Source: Bacillus nitratireducens (GTDB lineage Bacteria > Bacillota > Bacilli > Bacillales > Bacillaceae_G). Taken from it: 64,000 nucleotides of DNA. Each line of letters starts with the position of its first letter. The stretch's first letter is position 1. Made by a program: the position numbers and the translations under genes. The notes under the pieces are model-generated. The model was not told the DNA's origin. It was given only the letters and a program-made list of their open reading frames with translations, and made no database searches. Positions 29,159 through 37,283 of the stretch are shown here, piece after piece. Location: positions 1 to 64,000 of the forward strand of contig NZ_MAOC01000031.1 in NCBI RefSeq assembly GCF_001884135.1. The letters are read 5' to 3'.

Positions 29159-29635
29159 ATGAAAGAACCGATTATCGTAACAAAAGAAGCTTTCCAAGCA
29201 ATCGGTGTCTCTATTACGACGACAAACGAAAAAGAGGCATCTCCTGAAGGAGAAATTCCAAAGCTTTGGAATCGCTACTTCCAAGAACAAATCATGCATC
29301 AAATTCCAGATCAACAAACAAAAGAAACATTCGCCTTCTATTCAAACTACGAATCGGATGAAACCGGTACATATCAATTTACTATTGGCATGCCTGTTTC
29401 TTCATTAGAAGACGCTCCTGAAAATATGACAACTTTAACAATACCTGCCGCTACGTATGCGGTATTTACAACGAGAAAAGGCCCTGTGTCTGAAGTCGTG
29501 TGCGAGGCTTGGGAATATATTTGGCAATGGTCGAAAGAAAACAAACGCGCTTTTACAACAGATTTCGAACTGTATGATGAAAAAGCAACAGATCCAAATA
29601 ACGTACAATTGGATATTTACATTGCTTTAGCTTAA
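29159..29635 (+). CDS. GyrI-like / effector-binding domain protein
   Basis: A 158-residue single-domain protein of the GyrI-like small-molecule-binding fold. Characteristic segments are AIGVSITTTNEK, IPKLWNRYFQEQ, TYQFTIGMPVSS and TIPAATYAVFTT. Such stand-alone domains bind hydrophobic cations or modulate gyrase; the ligand is unknown. No DNA-binding part is present. AAAGGGAGG precedes the ATG. Confidence 0.8.
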   Translation: MKEPIIVTKEAFQAIGVSITTTNEKEASPEGEIPKLWNRYFQEQIMHQIPDQQTKETFAFYSNYESDETGTYQFTIGMPVSSLEDAPENMTTLTIPAATYAVFTTRKGPVSEVVCEAWEYIWQWSKENKRAFTTDFELYDEKATDPNNVQLDIYIALA

Positions 29636-29671
29636 AAAAAGATGCCCTTTGGCATCTTTTTTTAAGCTAAA
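29626..29671 (+). terminator. Terminator of the GyrI-like gene
   Basis: A 21-bp perfect inverted repeat (29626-29646, 29651-29671) with loop CTTT. It includes GATGCC/GGCATC and T7, and the left arm overlaps the last codons. Confidence 0.88.
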
Positions 29672-29798
29672 TAGCCACTGTGCAAATCCAACATTATTGT
29701 CTACAATGAGAAAGTGCAGTATAGAAATATTAGAAACTGTATAAAACGATTGTTAATAGGTTTTTTAGTCTAAATTTGGTACATAGAAAGGAAGCAAT

Positions 29799-31046
29799 AT
29801 GGAGGAACTACAACAAAATAAATCTGCTTTAAAAGAAAATGCAAAACCGTTATTAAAAAATACAAACTTCCTTTTTCTTTGGGCAGCTACTCTCTTTTCA
29901 AGCTTTGCTTTAGCCTTTTTTACTTTTTCACAAACATGGTACATAGCAAAAACATTAAACCTTGAGGCTTCACTCGGTATTGTTTTCGTGGCTCTTAGTG
30001 TTCCAAGGCTCATTTTTATGATCATTGGCGGAGCATTAGCTGATAAATTCCCGAAAAAAAACATTATGTTTTACTCAAATATTATTCGCGCTATTCTTGT
30101 CGCAACAATTCTCACTTGGTTCATCGTCGGTGATGTAACACTATATACATTTGCTTTGTTCGCTTTGTTCTTCGGACTTGCTGACGCTTTCTTCTGGTCA
30201 GCAGACGGCTCTATTCTGCCTGAACTTGTAGAAAAAAGCCGCTTAACACAAGCAAATTCACTTACTCAAATGACAAACCAAGCATCTGTCATTTTAGGAC
30301 CTGTACTTGGCGGTATTCTCATTAAATTTACGAACTATGAAACAATTTTTTCGATTACAATTCTGCTACTCATTATCGCTGCGATACTCGTTCAAAAAAT
30401 ACAATTTACAGTACCCGAAAAAAATGAGACAGACAAAGGCATGTTCACTTCTATTAAAGAAGGCATCTTATATGTAAAGGAATCACCATTTCTTTCAACT
30501 TTCCTTATTTGTAGCGCCTTTTTAAACTTATTTTTAATCGGTCCGATGCAAGTCGGCTTCCCGCTTTTCGTTAAAAATGTTTTGCACGGTGACTCACTCC
30601 AGTTCAGTTACTTAGAAGCATCTGTAGGCGGCGGAATGGCAATAGGCGCTGTCATCGTCGGTTTAAAAAATATTAATCGTAGACGCGGTCTATTTTGCAT
30701 TATCATGATGCTACTGTCTGGTGTATTCTTCCTATCCATCAACTTTAGTACCGTACTTTGGCAAGCATTATTAGCCGGCATGTTTTACGGTATTACAATT
30801 GCGATGGCTATCGTTCCACTTATGGCAATGATTCAATCGACAGTAAAAGAAGAAATGATGGGACGCGTAATGAGTTTACTTATGCTATCATCAATGGGCT
30901 TTATCCCGCTTTCTTATGCATTCACATCAATCGCGCTTGCAATAGGAATTCCAATCGTAACCGTTATGAAAAGCGGTGCAATCGCCGTTATCGTCTTCGT
31001 ACTATTTGTAGCGATTCGTGTTCCAGTTGTAAGAAAGTTTGATTAG
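29799..31046 (+). CDS. MFS transporter (drug-efflux type)
   Basis: A 415-residue major facilitator protein with 12 predicted membrane helices. The loop 2-3 motif appears as GGALADKFPKKN, and motif C-like sequence in NQASVILGPVLGG. It resembles the MFS_3/EntS macrolide-type exporters. The substrate is unknown and no regulator is adjacent. AAAGGAAG precedes the ATG. Confidence 0.85.
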   Translation: MEELQQNKSALKENAKPLLKNTNFLFLWAATLFSSFALAFFTFSQTWYIAKTLNLEASLGIVFVALSVPRLIFMIIGGALADKFPKKNIMFYSNIIRAILVATILTWFIVGDVTLYTFALFALFFGLADAFFWSADGSILPELVEKSRLTQANSLTQMTNQASVILGPVLGGILIKFTNYETIFSITILLLIIAAILVQKIQFTVPEKNETDKGMFTSIKEGILYVKESPFLSTFLICSAFLNLFLIGPMQVGFPLFVKNVLHGDSLQFSYLEASVGGGMAIGAVIVGLKNINRRRGLFCIIMMLLSGVFFLSINFSTVLWQALLAGMFYGITIAMAIVPLMAMIQSTVKEEMMGRVMSLLMLSSMGFIPLSYAFTSIALAIGIPIVTVMKSGAIAVIVFVLFVAIRVPVVRKFD

Positions 31047-31053
31047 CTACTCG

Positions 31054-31087
31054 GAGTCATGTGTTATACGCATGGCTCCTTTTTAAA
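31054..31087 (+). terminator. Terminator of the MFS gene
   Basis: GGAGTCATG and CATGGCTCC pair with one mismatch around 9 nt, followed by T5. Confidence 0.75.
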
Positions 31088-31136
31088 CGGATCAAATAAC
31101 GGTATCCCCTTACTTCTTCTCACAGCTGCTTCCCAT
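31064..31136 (-). pseudogene. Possible frameshifted micro-ORF
   Basis: On the minus strand GAGGTGATAAAA precedes ATG (31134-31136), a textbook start, but the frame stops after eight codons. Removing one G from the GGG after the ATG opens a 23-codon frame, MEAAVRRSKGIPLFDPFKK and four more residues. The 73-nt span equals 24 codons plus one base. It may be a decayed small gene, or chance. Confidence 0.3.
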
Positions 31137-31216
31137 TTTTATCACCTCACTTATAGGGAAGAAATAGGAAGAGAAATTGGCGTGATATTTAATATTTTTT
31201 TATTGGAGATGAAAAT

Positions 31217-31678
31217 ATGATTGTAATTAGCGCTTGTTTAGGTGGTATCGCTTGTCGTTATGACGGTAACGATAATCTCGTTTCAAAAATAGAAGAGTTA
31301 TTACAAAGGGAAGACACCATCCTCGTTTGTCCCGAAGTATTAGGCGGTTTACCAACACCACGCCCTTCTGCTGAAATTATCGGCGGTAATGGCGATGATG
31401 TTTTAGATGGAAAAGCAAAAGTAATGACGAAAGAAGGACAAGATGTCACGGAGGCTTTCGTGCGTGGTGCTTATAAAGCATTAGAACAAATAAAAGATTT
31501 AAACCCAGAATATATAATTTTAAAAGAACGCAGTCCATCTTGTGGTAGTTCTACTATTTACACAGGGGAATTTAACGGCAATAAACAAACTGGTTACGGG
31601 GTGACAACTGCTTTATTCAAAAGACATGGATTTAAAGTCGTTTCAGAAGAGGATTTTGAAGATACAAAAAGGAATTGA
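31217..31678 (+). CDS. DUF523 family protein
   Basis: A 153-residue cysteine-containing protein of the DUF523 family: ISACLGGIACRYDGN at the N terminus and ILKERSPSCGSSTIYTGEF later. The conserved cysteines suggest a metal or cluster site, not proven. AUG follows TTGGAGATG. It converges with the YxeA-like gene through a shared terminator. Confidence 0.85.
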   Translation: MIVISACLGGIACRYDGNDNLVSKIEELLQREDTILVCPEVLGGLPTPRPSAEIIGGNGDDVLDGKAKVMTKEGQDVTEAFVRGAYKALEQIKDLNPEYIILKERSPSCGSSTIYTGEFNGNKQTGYGVTTALFKRHGFKVVSEEDFEDTKRN

Positions 31679-31703
31679 CCCTGTTCGTCAATTCCTTTTT
31701 TCT
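31667..31703. terminator. Bidirectional terminator of DUF523 and yxeA-like genes
   Basis: AAAAGGAATTGAC and GTCAATTCCTTTT form a 13-bp stem with a 7-nt loop and T runs on both strands. Confidence 0.88.
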
Positions 31704-31706
31704 GTC

Positions 31707-32069
31707 TTATTTCGCACCTAGTTTTTCTTTCACTTTCGCAGGAAGCTCGTCTTTCTTCACTTCTTCCCAAGCTGATACACCTTTTTTATCTGAATGGTAT
31801 ACGCGTAAGAATGCATCTTTACGTAAGTTTTTTTCAGCTGTGAATTCTAATTCTTTTTCTGTTCCGTCTTTATCGAAGCCTTTTAATTTATACTCAAAAT
31901 ATTTGTATGGCTCTCCGTTATCAGACTTCCCGTTTTTTTCAATTCCATCAGCTGTAATTTGAACATAATACTGATCTTTCCCCATACGGTTAATATCACA
32001 ACCAGCTAAAAGGCTTGCAAATACAACTAAAATACTAAAAAGTGCAATATATCTTTTCATTTCCTTCAC
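31707..32069 (-). CDS. YxeA family lipoprotein
   Basis: A 120-residue lipoprotein: the signal peptide ends with the lipobox LLAGC (Cys 24). The YxeA/DUF1093 features are YYVQITADGIEKNGK, EPYKYFEYKLKGFDKDG and the C-terminal YHSDKKGVSAWEEV. Function unknown; members are small OB-like extracellular proteins. GGTGAAGGAA precedes the ATG. Confidence 0.82.
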   Translation of the reverse strand: MKEMKRYIALFSILVVFASLLAGCDINRMGKDQYYVQITADGIEKNGKSDNGEPYKYFEYKLKGFDKDGTEKELEFTAEKNLRKDAFLRVYHSDKKGVSAWEEVKKDELPAKVKEKLGAK

Positions 32070-32165
32070 CTCATGTGTTTTTCTTATATTGTTATCTTAA
32101 AGCCTGGGGCTTAAAGAAGAAATTCAAAAACATGACATGAACATTACACTTTTGTAAGATAACAA

Positions 32166-32804
32166 TTATTTCTTCACTTTAGAAATCGTCATCCCGTCAC
32201 CAATTGGAATGAGTACAGATTCTAAATTTGAATGAGTTGCTACCACTTCATTAAACTTCTTCATAATTTCTGTATAACGTTTTGATTTCACACTTTCATC
32301 TGCTACACTACCACCAGCTAGAACATTATCTGTAACAATTACAGCTCCTGGCTTAGCAAGTTTAATACAGTATGTTAAATAGTTTGCATAATTCTCTTTA
32401 TCAGCGTCGATAAAGAAGAAATCAAATCGCTTATTATCACTAGCTAATATTTCAAGACTTTGTAAAGCGGCACCAGTCATATACGACACTTGTTTTCCAA
32501 ATCCCGCTTTATGTAGATTGCTATGTGCTACCTCTGCATATTTCTCTTCTAGTTCAAGAGAAGTTAACGTACCCTCTTCCCCAAAACCTTTCGCAAGACA
32601 AATTCCGCTATAACCACCTAATGCACCTATTTCTAAAATATCTTTCGCTCCAGAAATAGAAACTATCATCGTTAAAAGTTTCCCCGAAGAAGGCGATACC
32701 GATATCGGAGGCATTTCGTTTTCTTTTATGGAAGCAATCACTTCATCCAAAATAGCATCTTGACCACAAAATACTGAATCGATATAACGATTAATTTGTT
32801 TCAT
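32166..32804 (-). CDS. SAM-dependent O-methyltransferase
   Basis: A 212-residue class I methyltransferase of the O-methyltransferase 3 (catechol/caffeoyl-CoA type) family. SAM motif ILEIGALGGYSGICLAKG, acidic loop FDFFFIDADKENY (metal-binding Asp), and VTDNVLAGG. Its 5' end overlaps the upstream 113-residue gene by 14 bp, so both form one operon under the promoter at 33182-33210. A likely use is methylating a small catechol-like compound. Confidence 0.85.
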   Translation of the reverse strand: MKQINRYIDSVFCGQDAILDEVIASIKENEMPPISVSPSSGKLLTMIVSISGAKDILEIGALGGYSGICLAKGFGEEGTLTSLELEEKYAEVAHSNLHKAGFGKQVSYMTGAALQSLEILASDNKRFDFFFIDADKENYANYLTYCIKLAKPGAVIVTDNVLAGGSVADESVKSKRYTEIMKKFNEVVATHSNLESVLIPIGDGMTISKVKK

Positions 32805-33132
32805 CAGATGCAGTCCCTTGCTCTAGATTTTCCTTCTCATCTAACATAGGCGCGTCTTCTGTTTCACTCTCATGTATTTCAAATAGTTGTGTAAATTCAT
32901 TAATAACCAGATCAATTGCCTTTAATTCCCCGATTAAAATTTGCTGAATGGACTGGAATTCTGGCTCACTTAACTGTTGCTTAATCGTAGCACGCTTTAA
33001 ATTCATCATTTCTAAAAAGGCAATCGCTCTCCCGCGGCGAAATGTTTTCGGCCCACGATGATGTGATTCATCTCTCCCTTTATGACGCTCACCACGGTGT
33101 TGTCCTTCTTTCATGAACTTATCTTTTCTCAT
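32791..33132 (-). CDS. Small basic/acidic protein of unknown function, operon leader to an O-methyltransferase
   Basis: A 113-residue protein: a very basic His/Arg-rich N terminus (about 1-38), a helical core (FRRGRAIAFLEMMNLKRATI and on to about 95) and an acidic tail. No recognised domain. The helical core and its two-operator promoter suggest a regulator or regulator-associated factor. ATG 33132 follows AAAAGGGGGATTTAAA. The open frame extends upstream only through the operators. Confidence 0.7.
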   Translation of the reverse strand: MRKDKFMKEGQHRGERHKGRDESHHRGPKTFRRGRAIAFLEMMNLKRATIKQQLSEPEFQSIQQILIGELKAIDLVINEFTQLFEIHESETEDAPMLDEKENLEQGTASDETN

Positions 33133-33148
33133 TTTAAATCCCCCTTTT

Positions 33149-33164
33149 GTATACAAATGTATAC
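33149..33164. promoter_or_regulatory. 16-bp palindromic operator, downstream site
   Basis: GTATACAAATGTATAC: 7-bp perfect arms around AA. It lies between the predicted transcription start and the ribosome site of the 113-residue gene, centred 36 bp from the second copy at 33185. Confidence 0.7.
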
Positions 33165-33181
33165 ACGTTTTTATATTTACA

Positions 33182-33210
33182 ATCGTATACATTTGTATAC
33201 AAAATGTCAA
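33182..33210 (-). promoter_or_regulatory. Promoter of the O-methyltransferase operon with an operator in the spacer
   Basis: Minus strand: TTGACA (33205-33210), 17-nt spacer, TACGAT (33182-33187). A second 16-bp palindrome (33185-33200, same core as 33149-33164 in inverse orientation) fills the spacer and touches the -10, the classical place for a repressor. Confidence 0.75.
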
Positions 33211-33211
33211 A

Positions 33212-33260
33212 ATAAAAAACCTTAAGGGAAATGAATTTTATAATTCATCTCTCTTAAGGC
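33212..33260 (-). terminator. Terminator of the 62-residue protein gene
   Basis: A long stem, CCTTAAG/CTTAAGG plus ATGAATT/AATTCAT, ends in TTTTTTATTTT on the minus strand. It abuts the -35 of the next operon. Confidence 0.8.
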
Positions 33261-33304
33261 TTCTTATTCTCTATCTCTTTACCACCAATTTTTCTATGCA
33301 TCTA

Positions 33305-33493
33305 TTACCGCCAATAACGTCTTTCACGCCTGTTTCGCCACTTACCACAGATTTTATCACGTAATTTCCTTATACCGTTTATTACACCTTCTATTATGCA
33401 CTCTATTATAATATCTATCACAATGTATCTTATAAATCTAAAAATAGGACCTATCACGTACCTCACTACAAATTCAAAAATATCTTCCAACAT
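33305..33493 (-). CDS. Small membrane-associated protein, unknown
   Basis: A 62-residue protein. A long hydrophobic N-terminal half (about 1-40, with FRFIRYIVIDIIIECIIEGV) is followed by a strongly basic tail (RKLRDKICGKWRNRRERRYW). GAGGAGG precedes the ATG at good spacing, and it has its own terminator, so it is probably expressed. The pattern fits a membrane-inserting peptide. No family recognised. Confidence 0.6.
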   Translation of the reverse strand: MLEDIFEFVVRYVIGPIFRFIRYIVIDIIIECIIEGVINGIRKLRDKICGKWRNRRERRYWR

Positions 33494-33552
33494 ATATCCC
33501 TCCTCTTTCTATCCTTCAATTATACTTGTAAGAAAGAGAACGATTAAAGCAA

Positions 33553-33603
33553 AATAAAAGACCTCCTTAACGATTTTATTCCATCGCTAAAAAGGTCTTT
33601 TTC
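33553..33603 (-). terminator. Terminator of the dapF-erpA operon
   Basis: AAAAGACCT pairs with AGGTCTTT; an inner stem TTAGCGAT/ATCGTTAA extends it. T-rich on the minus-strand exit. Confidence 0.75.
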
Positions 33604-33619
33604 TATTTCGGCCAAAAAT

Positions 33620-33973
33620 TTAGCACTCTTCTGGCTTACCAGCATTCGACGCTGTACGGAAAGATGATCCGCATCCACATGATGCAATTGCGTTTGGATT
33701 ATCGATTGTGAATCCGCCGCCAAGCATCGATTGCTTATAATCAACTTTCACTCCTTTAACAATCGGAGCACTTTCTTTATCAATAACAAATTCAACACCG
33801 AAAAATTCAAGAACTGTGTCGTCTTCTTTTGGTTCTACTTCAAATCCTAAGCCGTAAGAAAGACCACTACATCCGCCGCCATGTACAGCAAGGCGCACGT
33901 ACTTCTCTCCATCTTCAGCATCTTTTAACATATCTTTAATTTGAAAAGCTGCTTGCTCTGTTACTTCAATCAT
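33620..33973 (-). CDS. erpA: HesB/IscA-type iron-sulfur cluster carrier
   Basis: A 117-residue A-type Fe-S carrier (B. subtilis YutM). The three cluster cysteines are present: GGGCSGLSYGLGF and ASCGCGSSF. It accepts and passes clusters to target enzymes. MIEVTE is taken as the start; the frame is open upstream but poorly placed for ribosome binding. It lies 41 bp downstream of dapF on the same strand, so probably one transcript. Confidence 0.92.
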   Translation of the reverse strand: MIEVTEQAAFQIKDMLKDAEDGEKYVRLAVHGGGCSGLSYGLGFEVEPKEDDTVLEFFGVEFVIDKESAPIVKGVKVDYKQSMLGGGFTIDNPNAIASCGCGSSFRTASNAGKPEEC

Positions 33974-34014
33974 GAAATACACCATCCTTTCTGTTCTCGT
34001 TCTATTATACATCT

Positions 34015-34881
34015 TTACGCTTCTATCTTGTACTCATACACTCCGTGGCAAATTACTTCCGCAGGTCCTTTCATTAACACATTTCCTTCTTCTGTCCATG
34101 CAATCATTAAATCGCCACCTGCTAAGTGAACTGTGATTTCTTTACCACGTTCCATTTTCCCATTGAGAATTGCCGCAACTACAGCTGCGCATGCTCCTGT
34201 CCCGCAAGCTTGCGTTACACCAGATCCACGTTCCCAAACGCGGAAATTCATTTCTTCATCATTCAAAATCTCGATGAACTCAACATTCACTCGTTCCGGG
34301 AACATTTCATGCGTCTCAAGAACTGGTCCTAACGTTATAAGAGGCGCTTTTTCTACATCATCAACAAAGATAACCGCATGTGGATTCCCCATTGAAACAG
34401 CTGTAAATGCATAACGGTGATTATTGTATAAGAAGTTTTCACGAATAAATGGTGTGTCTCCTTCACCAAGCATCGGTATCTCTTCGCGTGTTAAACGAGG
34501 TGCTCCCATGTCGATTTTCGCTAATGTTACTTTGTCATCTTCTACCGTTACTTCTGCCGTAACGATACCAGCTAACGTTTCAATTGTGAAAACTGTATCT
34601 TCTACTAGTTTATGCTCATACGCATATTTCGCTACGCAGCGTAAACCATTTCCACAGCTCTTCCCTTCTGAACCATCGTTATTAAACATGCGCATTTTTA
34701 CTGGTGCCACGTCAGAAGGACAAATTAAAATCATTCCATCTGCACCAATACCAGTATTAATATTTGAAACCTTTTCTGCGACAAGAGCTAAATCTTCTTC
34801 CCTAATTTGTTCCTCAAACATATTTACATATATATAACTATTGCCAAGACCATGCATTTTTGTAAAAGAAAATTGGCTCAT
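34015..34881 (-). CDS. dapF: Diaminopimelate epimerase
   Basis: Converts LL- to meso-diaminopimelate for lysine and peptidoglycan. A 288-residue protein with the usual N terminus [14 protein letters not shown]. Both catalytic cysteines are present: [10 protein letters not shown] and [17 protein letters not shown] precedes the ATG. The promoter TTGTGT-N17-TATACT is at 34915-34943. Confidence 0.96.
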   Translation of the reverse strand: MSQFSFTKMHGLGNSYIYVNMFEEQIREEDLALVAEKVSNINTGIGADGMILICPSDVAPVKMRMFNNDGSEGKSCGNGLRCVAKYAYEHKLVEDTVFTIETLAGIVTAEVTVEDDKVTLAKIDMGAPRLTREEIPMLGEGDTPFIRENFLYNNHRYAFTAVSMGNPHAVIFVDDVEKAPLITLGPVLETHEMFPERVNVEFIEILNDEEMNFRVWERGSGVTQACGTGACAAVVAAILNGKMERGKEITVHLAGGDLMIAWTEEGNVLMKGPAEVICHGVYEYKIEA

Positions 34882-34914
34882 TTTTATTCACTCCAAAAAT
34901 AATTTATTATTTCA

Positions 34915-34943
34915 AGTATAAAATGCATGCTTTTAGAACACAA
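34915..34943 (-). promoter_or_regulatory. dapF promoter
   Basis: Minus strand TTGTGT (34938-34943), 17-nt spacer, TATACT (34915-34920). Confidence 0.55.
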
Positions 34944-34993
34944 TATGAATGTCCCCCGTTTCTCATATTTGACAACGTTTTGGCGATTAGTCA

Positions 34994-35048
34994 TTCTTAC
35001 ACAAATCGTGTAAGAAAAAAGCCCTTCTAAAAGGGCCTTTTTTTTATT
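34994..35048. terminator. Tandem hairpins between dapF and yuzB
   Basis: TTCTTACAC-N5-GTGTAAGAA (34994-35016) is followed by GCCCTT-N4-AAGGGC with T9 (35021-35045). On the plus strand this is a strong terminator although no plus-strand gene ends here. A TTGACA-N17-CATTCT pair lies just upstream, so a very short plus-strand RNA is conceivable. Confidence 0.6.
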
Positions 35049-35095
35049 TATATTCCGTATTATCCTACCCTGTGAAATAGCGTTTTATCTAATGA

Positions 35096-35125
35096 AAAAG
35101 GTGTCGCCAATTTGCAACACCTTAG
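35096..35125 (-). terminator. Terminator of yuzB
   Basis: AAGGTGT and ACACCTT with an extended imperfect stem; T5 on the minus strand. Confidence 0.75.
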
Positions 35126-35361
35126 AACATTGGATTTTCATCCAAATACTCATATACATTATTAACAAGTTCTTCTACTGTCGACCCTTGTACTACTTCA
35201 CCATTCACAAGGGCAAATGGTCCTTCAAAACAAATACCACAATATCCTAAACAACCATACTCCATTACATCTAAATTCGGATCTTTTTCTAATTTCTCTA
35301 AAGCTGCTTGTGAACCACTCGCAAGGTTACCTACACAAAATTCAATTAATGGTTTAATCAA
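35122..35361 (-). CDS. yuzB: UPF0349/DUF1450 family protein (YuzB)
   Basis: A 79-residue protein with cysteines at [10 protein letters not shown] and the cluster [16 protein letters not shown], reminiscent of thioredoxin-like [2Fe-2S] ferredoxins. TTG 35361 is the start, since GGGGGGAG precedes it; the upstream ATG frame has no ribosome site. Function unknown, but the cysteine pattern and nearby erpA suggest a metal or redox role. Confidence 0.85.
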
Positions 35362-35601
35362 AATTCTCCCCCCTGTACTACAAAACAAATTACCTTCTGA
35401 CTTCATCTATAAAAAGAAAACTAAGCTGTTTCTTGTTGTTTTCGTTACATATTCTAAACTATTTAGTTACTTCATTACTTCACTTCAAAGTAGATGACTG
35501 TTTCTATATAACCTACTATTCATAATGAAATAGTAACTAGCAAATGAAAACAGTTTACTTTACTTTTCTTCTTATTGTACAACAGAGTATTCATTCATGC
35601 A

Positions 35602-35630
35602 TTGTTATTTGTTCACAAATTCGATATAAT
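35602..35630 (+). promoter_or_regulatory. Promoter of yutJ
   Basis: TTGTTA (35602-35607), 17-nt spacer, TATAAT (35625-35630). The spacer contains TTCACAA, half of a Rex-type site. An AT-rich inverted repeat ATTTTAT-N4-ATAAAAT follows the start site. The rest of the 35407-35712 gap shows nothing clear. Confidence 0.65.
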
Positions 35631-35712
35631 TTGATTGAGTAAAGTCAAAATATTTTATTAATATAAAATTGTATGATTAGGGGATATTTCAACAGAAAAG
35701 GGGTAATCCATC

Positions 35713-36783
35713 ATGAAACACCTCGTACTACTAGGTGGCGGCTACGGTGGAATGAGAATTCTGCAGCGGCTACTTCCAAACAACCAACTTCCAGATGATG
35801 TACAAGTGACATTAATCGACAAAGTACCATATCATTGCTTCAAAACTGAATATTATGCATTAGTTGCGGGTACAATTTCAGAAACGCATATTCGCATACC
35901 GTTTCCTGAGCACCCACGTCTCAATATTCAATACGGCACAGTAACAAATATTGACCTCGAAACGAAAGCCGTTCATCTCGATGGCGGTGAAACGATTCAA
36001 TATGATGATTTAATTATTGGGCTTGGCTGTGAAGATAAATATCATAACGTTCCTGGGGCGAAGGAATATACACATAGCCTACAGTCAATTGAACAAACAC
36101 GTAAGACATATGAACAATTAAATAGCTTAGAACCAAATGCAACAGTAGCTGTCGTTGGGGCTGGTTTAAGCGGCGTTGAAGTGGCAAGTGAACTTCGCGA
36201 AAGCCGTTCAGATTTAAAAATCTATTTATTTGATCGAAAAGATAGAATTTTATTCCCGTATCCAGAAAAATTAAGTAGATACGTAGAAGAATGGTTTGTA
36301 AAACATAAAGTTACCATTATACGAAACTCTAACATTACAAAAGTGGAACCAAACATTGTATACAACCATGATGAACCACTTGAGTGTGATGCAATCGTGT
36401 GGACAGCTGGTATTCAAGCAAATGAAGTTGTTCGAAACCTTCCAGTTGAACAAGATGGTAGCGGACGGGTTGTTTTAACGAAATATCACAATATTCCGAA
36501 TAATGAGCATGTTTATGTTGTCGGGGATTGTGCAGCACTTCCACATGCACCATCTGCTCAACTTGCTGAAGGTCAGGGAGAACAAATTGTCCAAATATTA
36601 TTAAAACGTTGGAATAATGAACCGCTTCCTGATGAACTGCCTGTTATAAAATTAAAAGGTGTTCTCGGTTCTCTCGGCAAAAAACACGGATTTGGTTTAC
36701 TAGCAAACCAACCATTAATGGGGCGTGTACCGAGATTATTAAAATCCGGTCTTCTTTGGATGTACAAATATCATAACGGTTAA
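35713..36783 (+). CDS. yutJ: NADH dehydrogenase-like FAD oxidoreductase (YutJ)
   Basis: A 356-residue NDH-2 family flavoprotein. FAD motif LVLLGGGYGGMRIL, NAD motif VAVVGAGLSGVEVASEL (about 145) and VYVVGDCAALP. It is shorter than YumB and lacks the long membrane-binding tail. It is likely a soluble or loosely bound NAD(P)H oxidoreductase. Strong promoter upstream; AAAGGGG precedes the ATG. Confidence 0.87.
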   Translation: MKHLVLLGGGYGGMRILQRLLPNNQLPDDVQVTLIDKVPYHCFKTEYYALVAGTISETHIRIPFPEHPRLNIQYGTVTNIDLETKAVHLDGGETIQYDDLIIGLGCEDKYHNVPGAKEYTHSLQSIEQTRKTYEQLNSLEPNATVAVVGAGLSGVEVASELRESRSDLKIYLFDRKDRILFPYPEKLSRYVEEWFVKHKVTIIRNSNITKVEPNIVYNHDEPLECDAIVWTAGIQANEVVRNLPVEQDGSGRVVLTKYHNIPNNEHVYVVGDCAALPHAPSAQLAEGQGEQIVQILLKRWNNEPLPDELPVIKLKGVLGSLGKKHGFGLLANQPLMGRVPRLLKSGLLWMYKYHNG

Positions 36784-36788
36784 TACTT

Positions 36789-36822
36789 TAAAGGCTGTCT
36801 ACTATGTAGACAGCCTTTTGCT
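36789..36822 (+). terminator. Terminator of yutJ
   Basis: AAAGGCTGTCTAC and GTAGACAGCCTTT form a perfect stem around TAT. Confidence 0.88.
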
Positions 36823-36938
36823 ATTCATTTTTTTAAAAATAACTTTCTCAATATAGGTTCATAAAAGTTTATTTATTTTAATATTAAAAAATACAAATGA
36901 AAAGTGTATACTATACGTAATAGTTATTATTTTCTTTA

Positions 36939-36969
36939 GGGCCGAATACGTTCGGGCTTATTTTTTATG
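36939..36969 (+). terminator. Terminator or attenuator in the Spo0E-like gene leader
   Basis: AGGGCCGAA and TTCGGGCTT pair around TACG (one mismatch), followed by ATTTTTTA. It stands between a TATACT element (36908-36913) and the Spo0E-like gene, so it may act as an attenuator. Confidence 0.6.
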
Positions 36970-37010
36970 CTATAAGTACTACACATAATAGGAGGCATTT
37001 CATTTCACTT

Positions 37011-37211
37011 ATGAACTTAACAAAACTAAATAATCGAATAGAAGTGAAAAAGAGGGAATTAATCCACCTCGTTGAAAAGTATGGATTTACTCACGATAAA
37101 GTCATTTCTCTCAGTCAAGACTTAGATCGCTTGCTAAACTTATTAACGAAGCTAACTTCCGTCTCAAGACGATCTAATCCTACAAACAAAGAAAAAAGAT
37201 GTTCCCTCTAA
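37011..37211 (+). CDS. Spo0E-like aspartyl-phosphate phosphatase
   Basis: A 66-residue helical hairpin protein of the Spo0E family, which dephosphorylates Spo0A~P and delays sporulation. The motif SQDLDRLLN (SQxLD) carries the catalytic residues. The ribosome site GGAGG is 15 nt from ATG 37011 but 6 nt from an in-frame ATT at 37002, so either weak initiation or an ATT start is possible. A terminator-like hairpin lies in its leader. Confidence 0.85.
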   Translation: MNLTKLNNRIEVKKRELIHLVEKYGFTHDKVISLSQDLDRLLNLLTKLTSVSRRSNPTNKEKRCSL

Positions 37212-37283
37212 ATAGACTTTTTTTATTTTTCTATTTTTCTCTCTTTTTGATACGATATAACTAGAATCAGAAAGGAGCAATTT

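Noticed and set aside
29765-30064. Minus-strand 99-codon ORF opposite the MFS gene start
   Set aside because: It mirrors hydrophobic codons of the transporter and has no ribosome site; a shadow frame.
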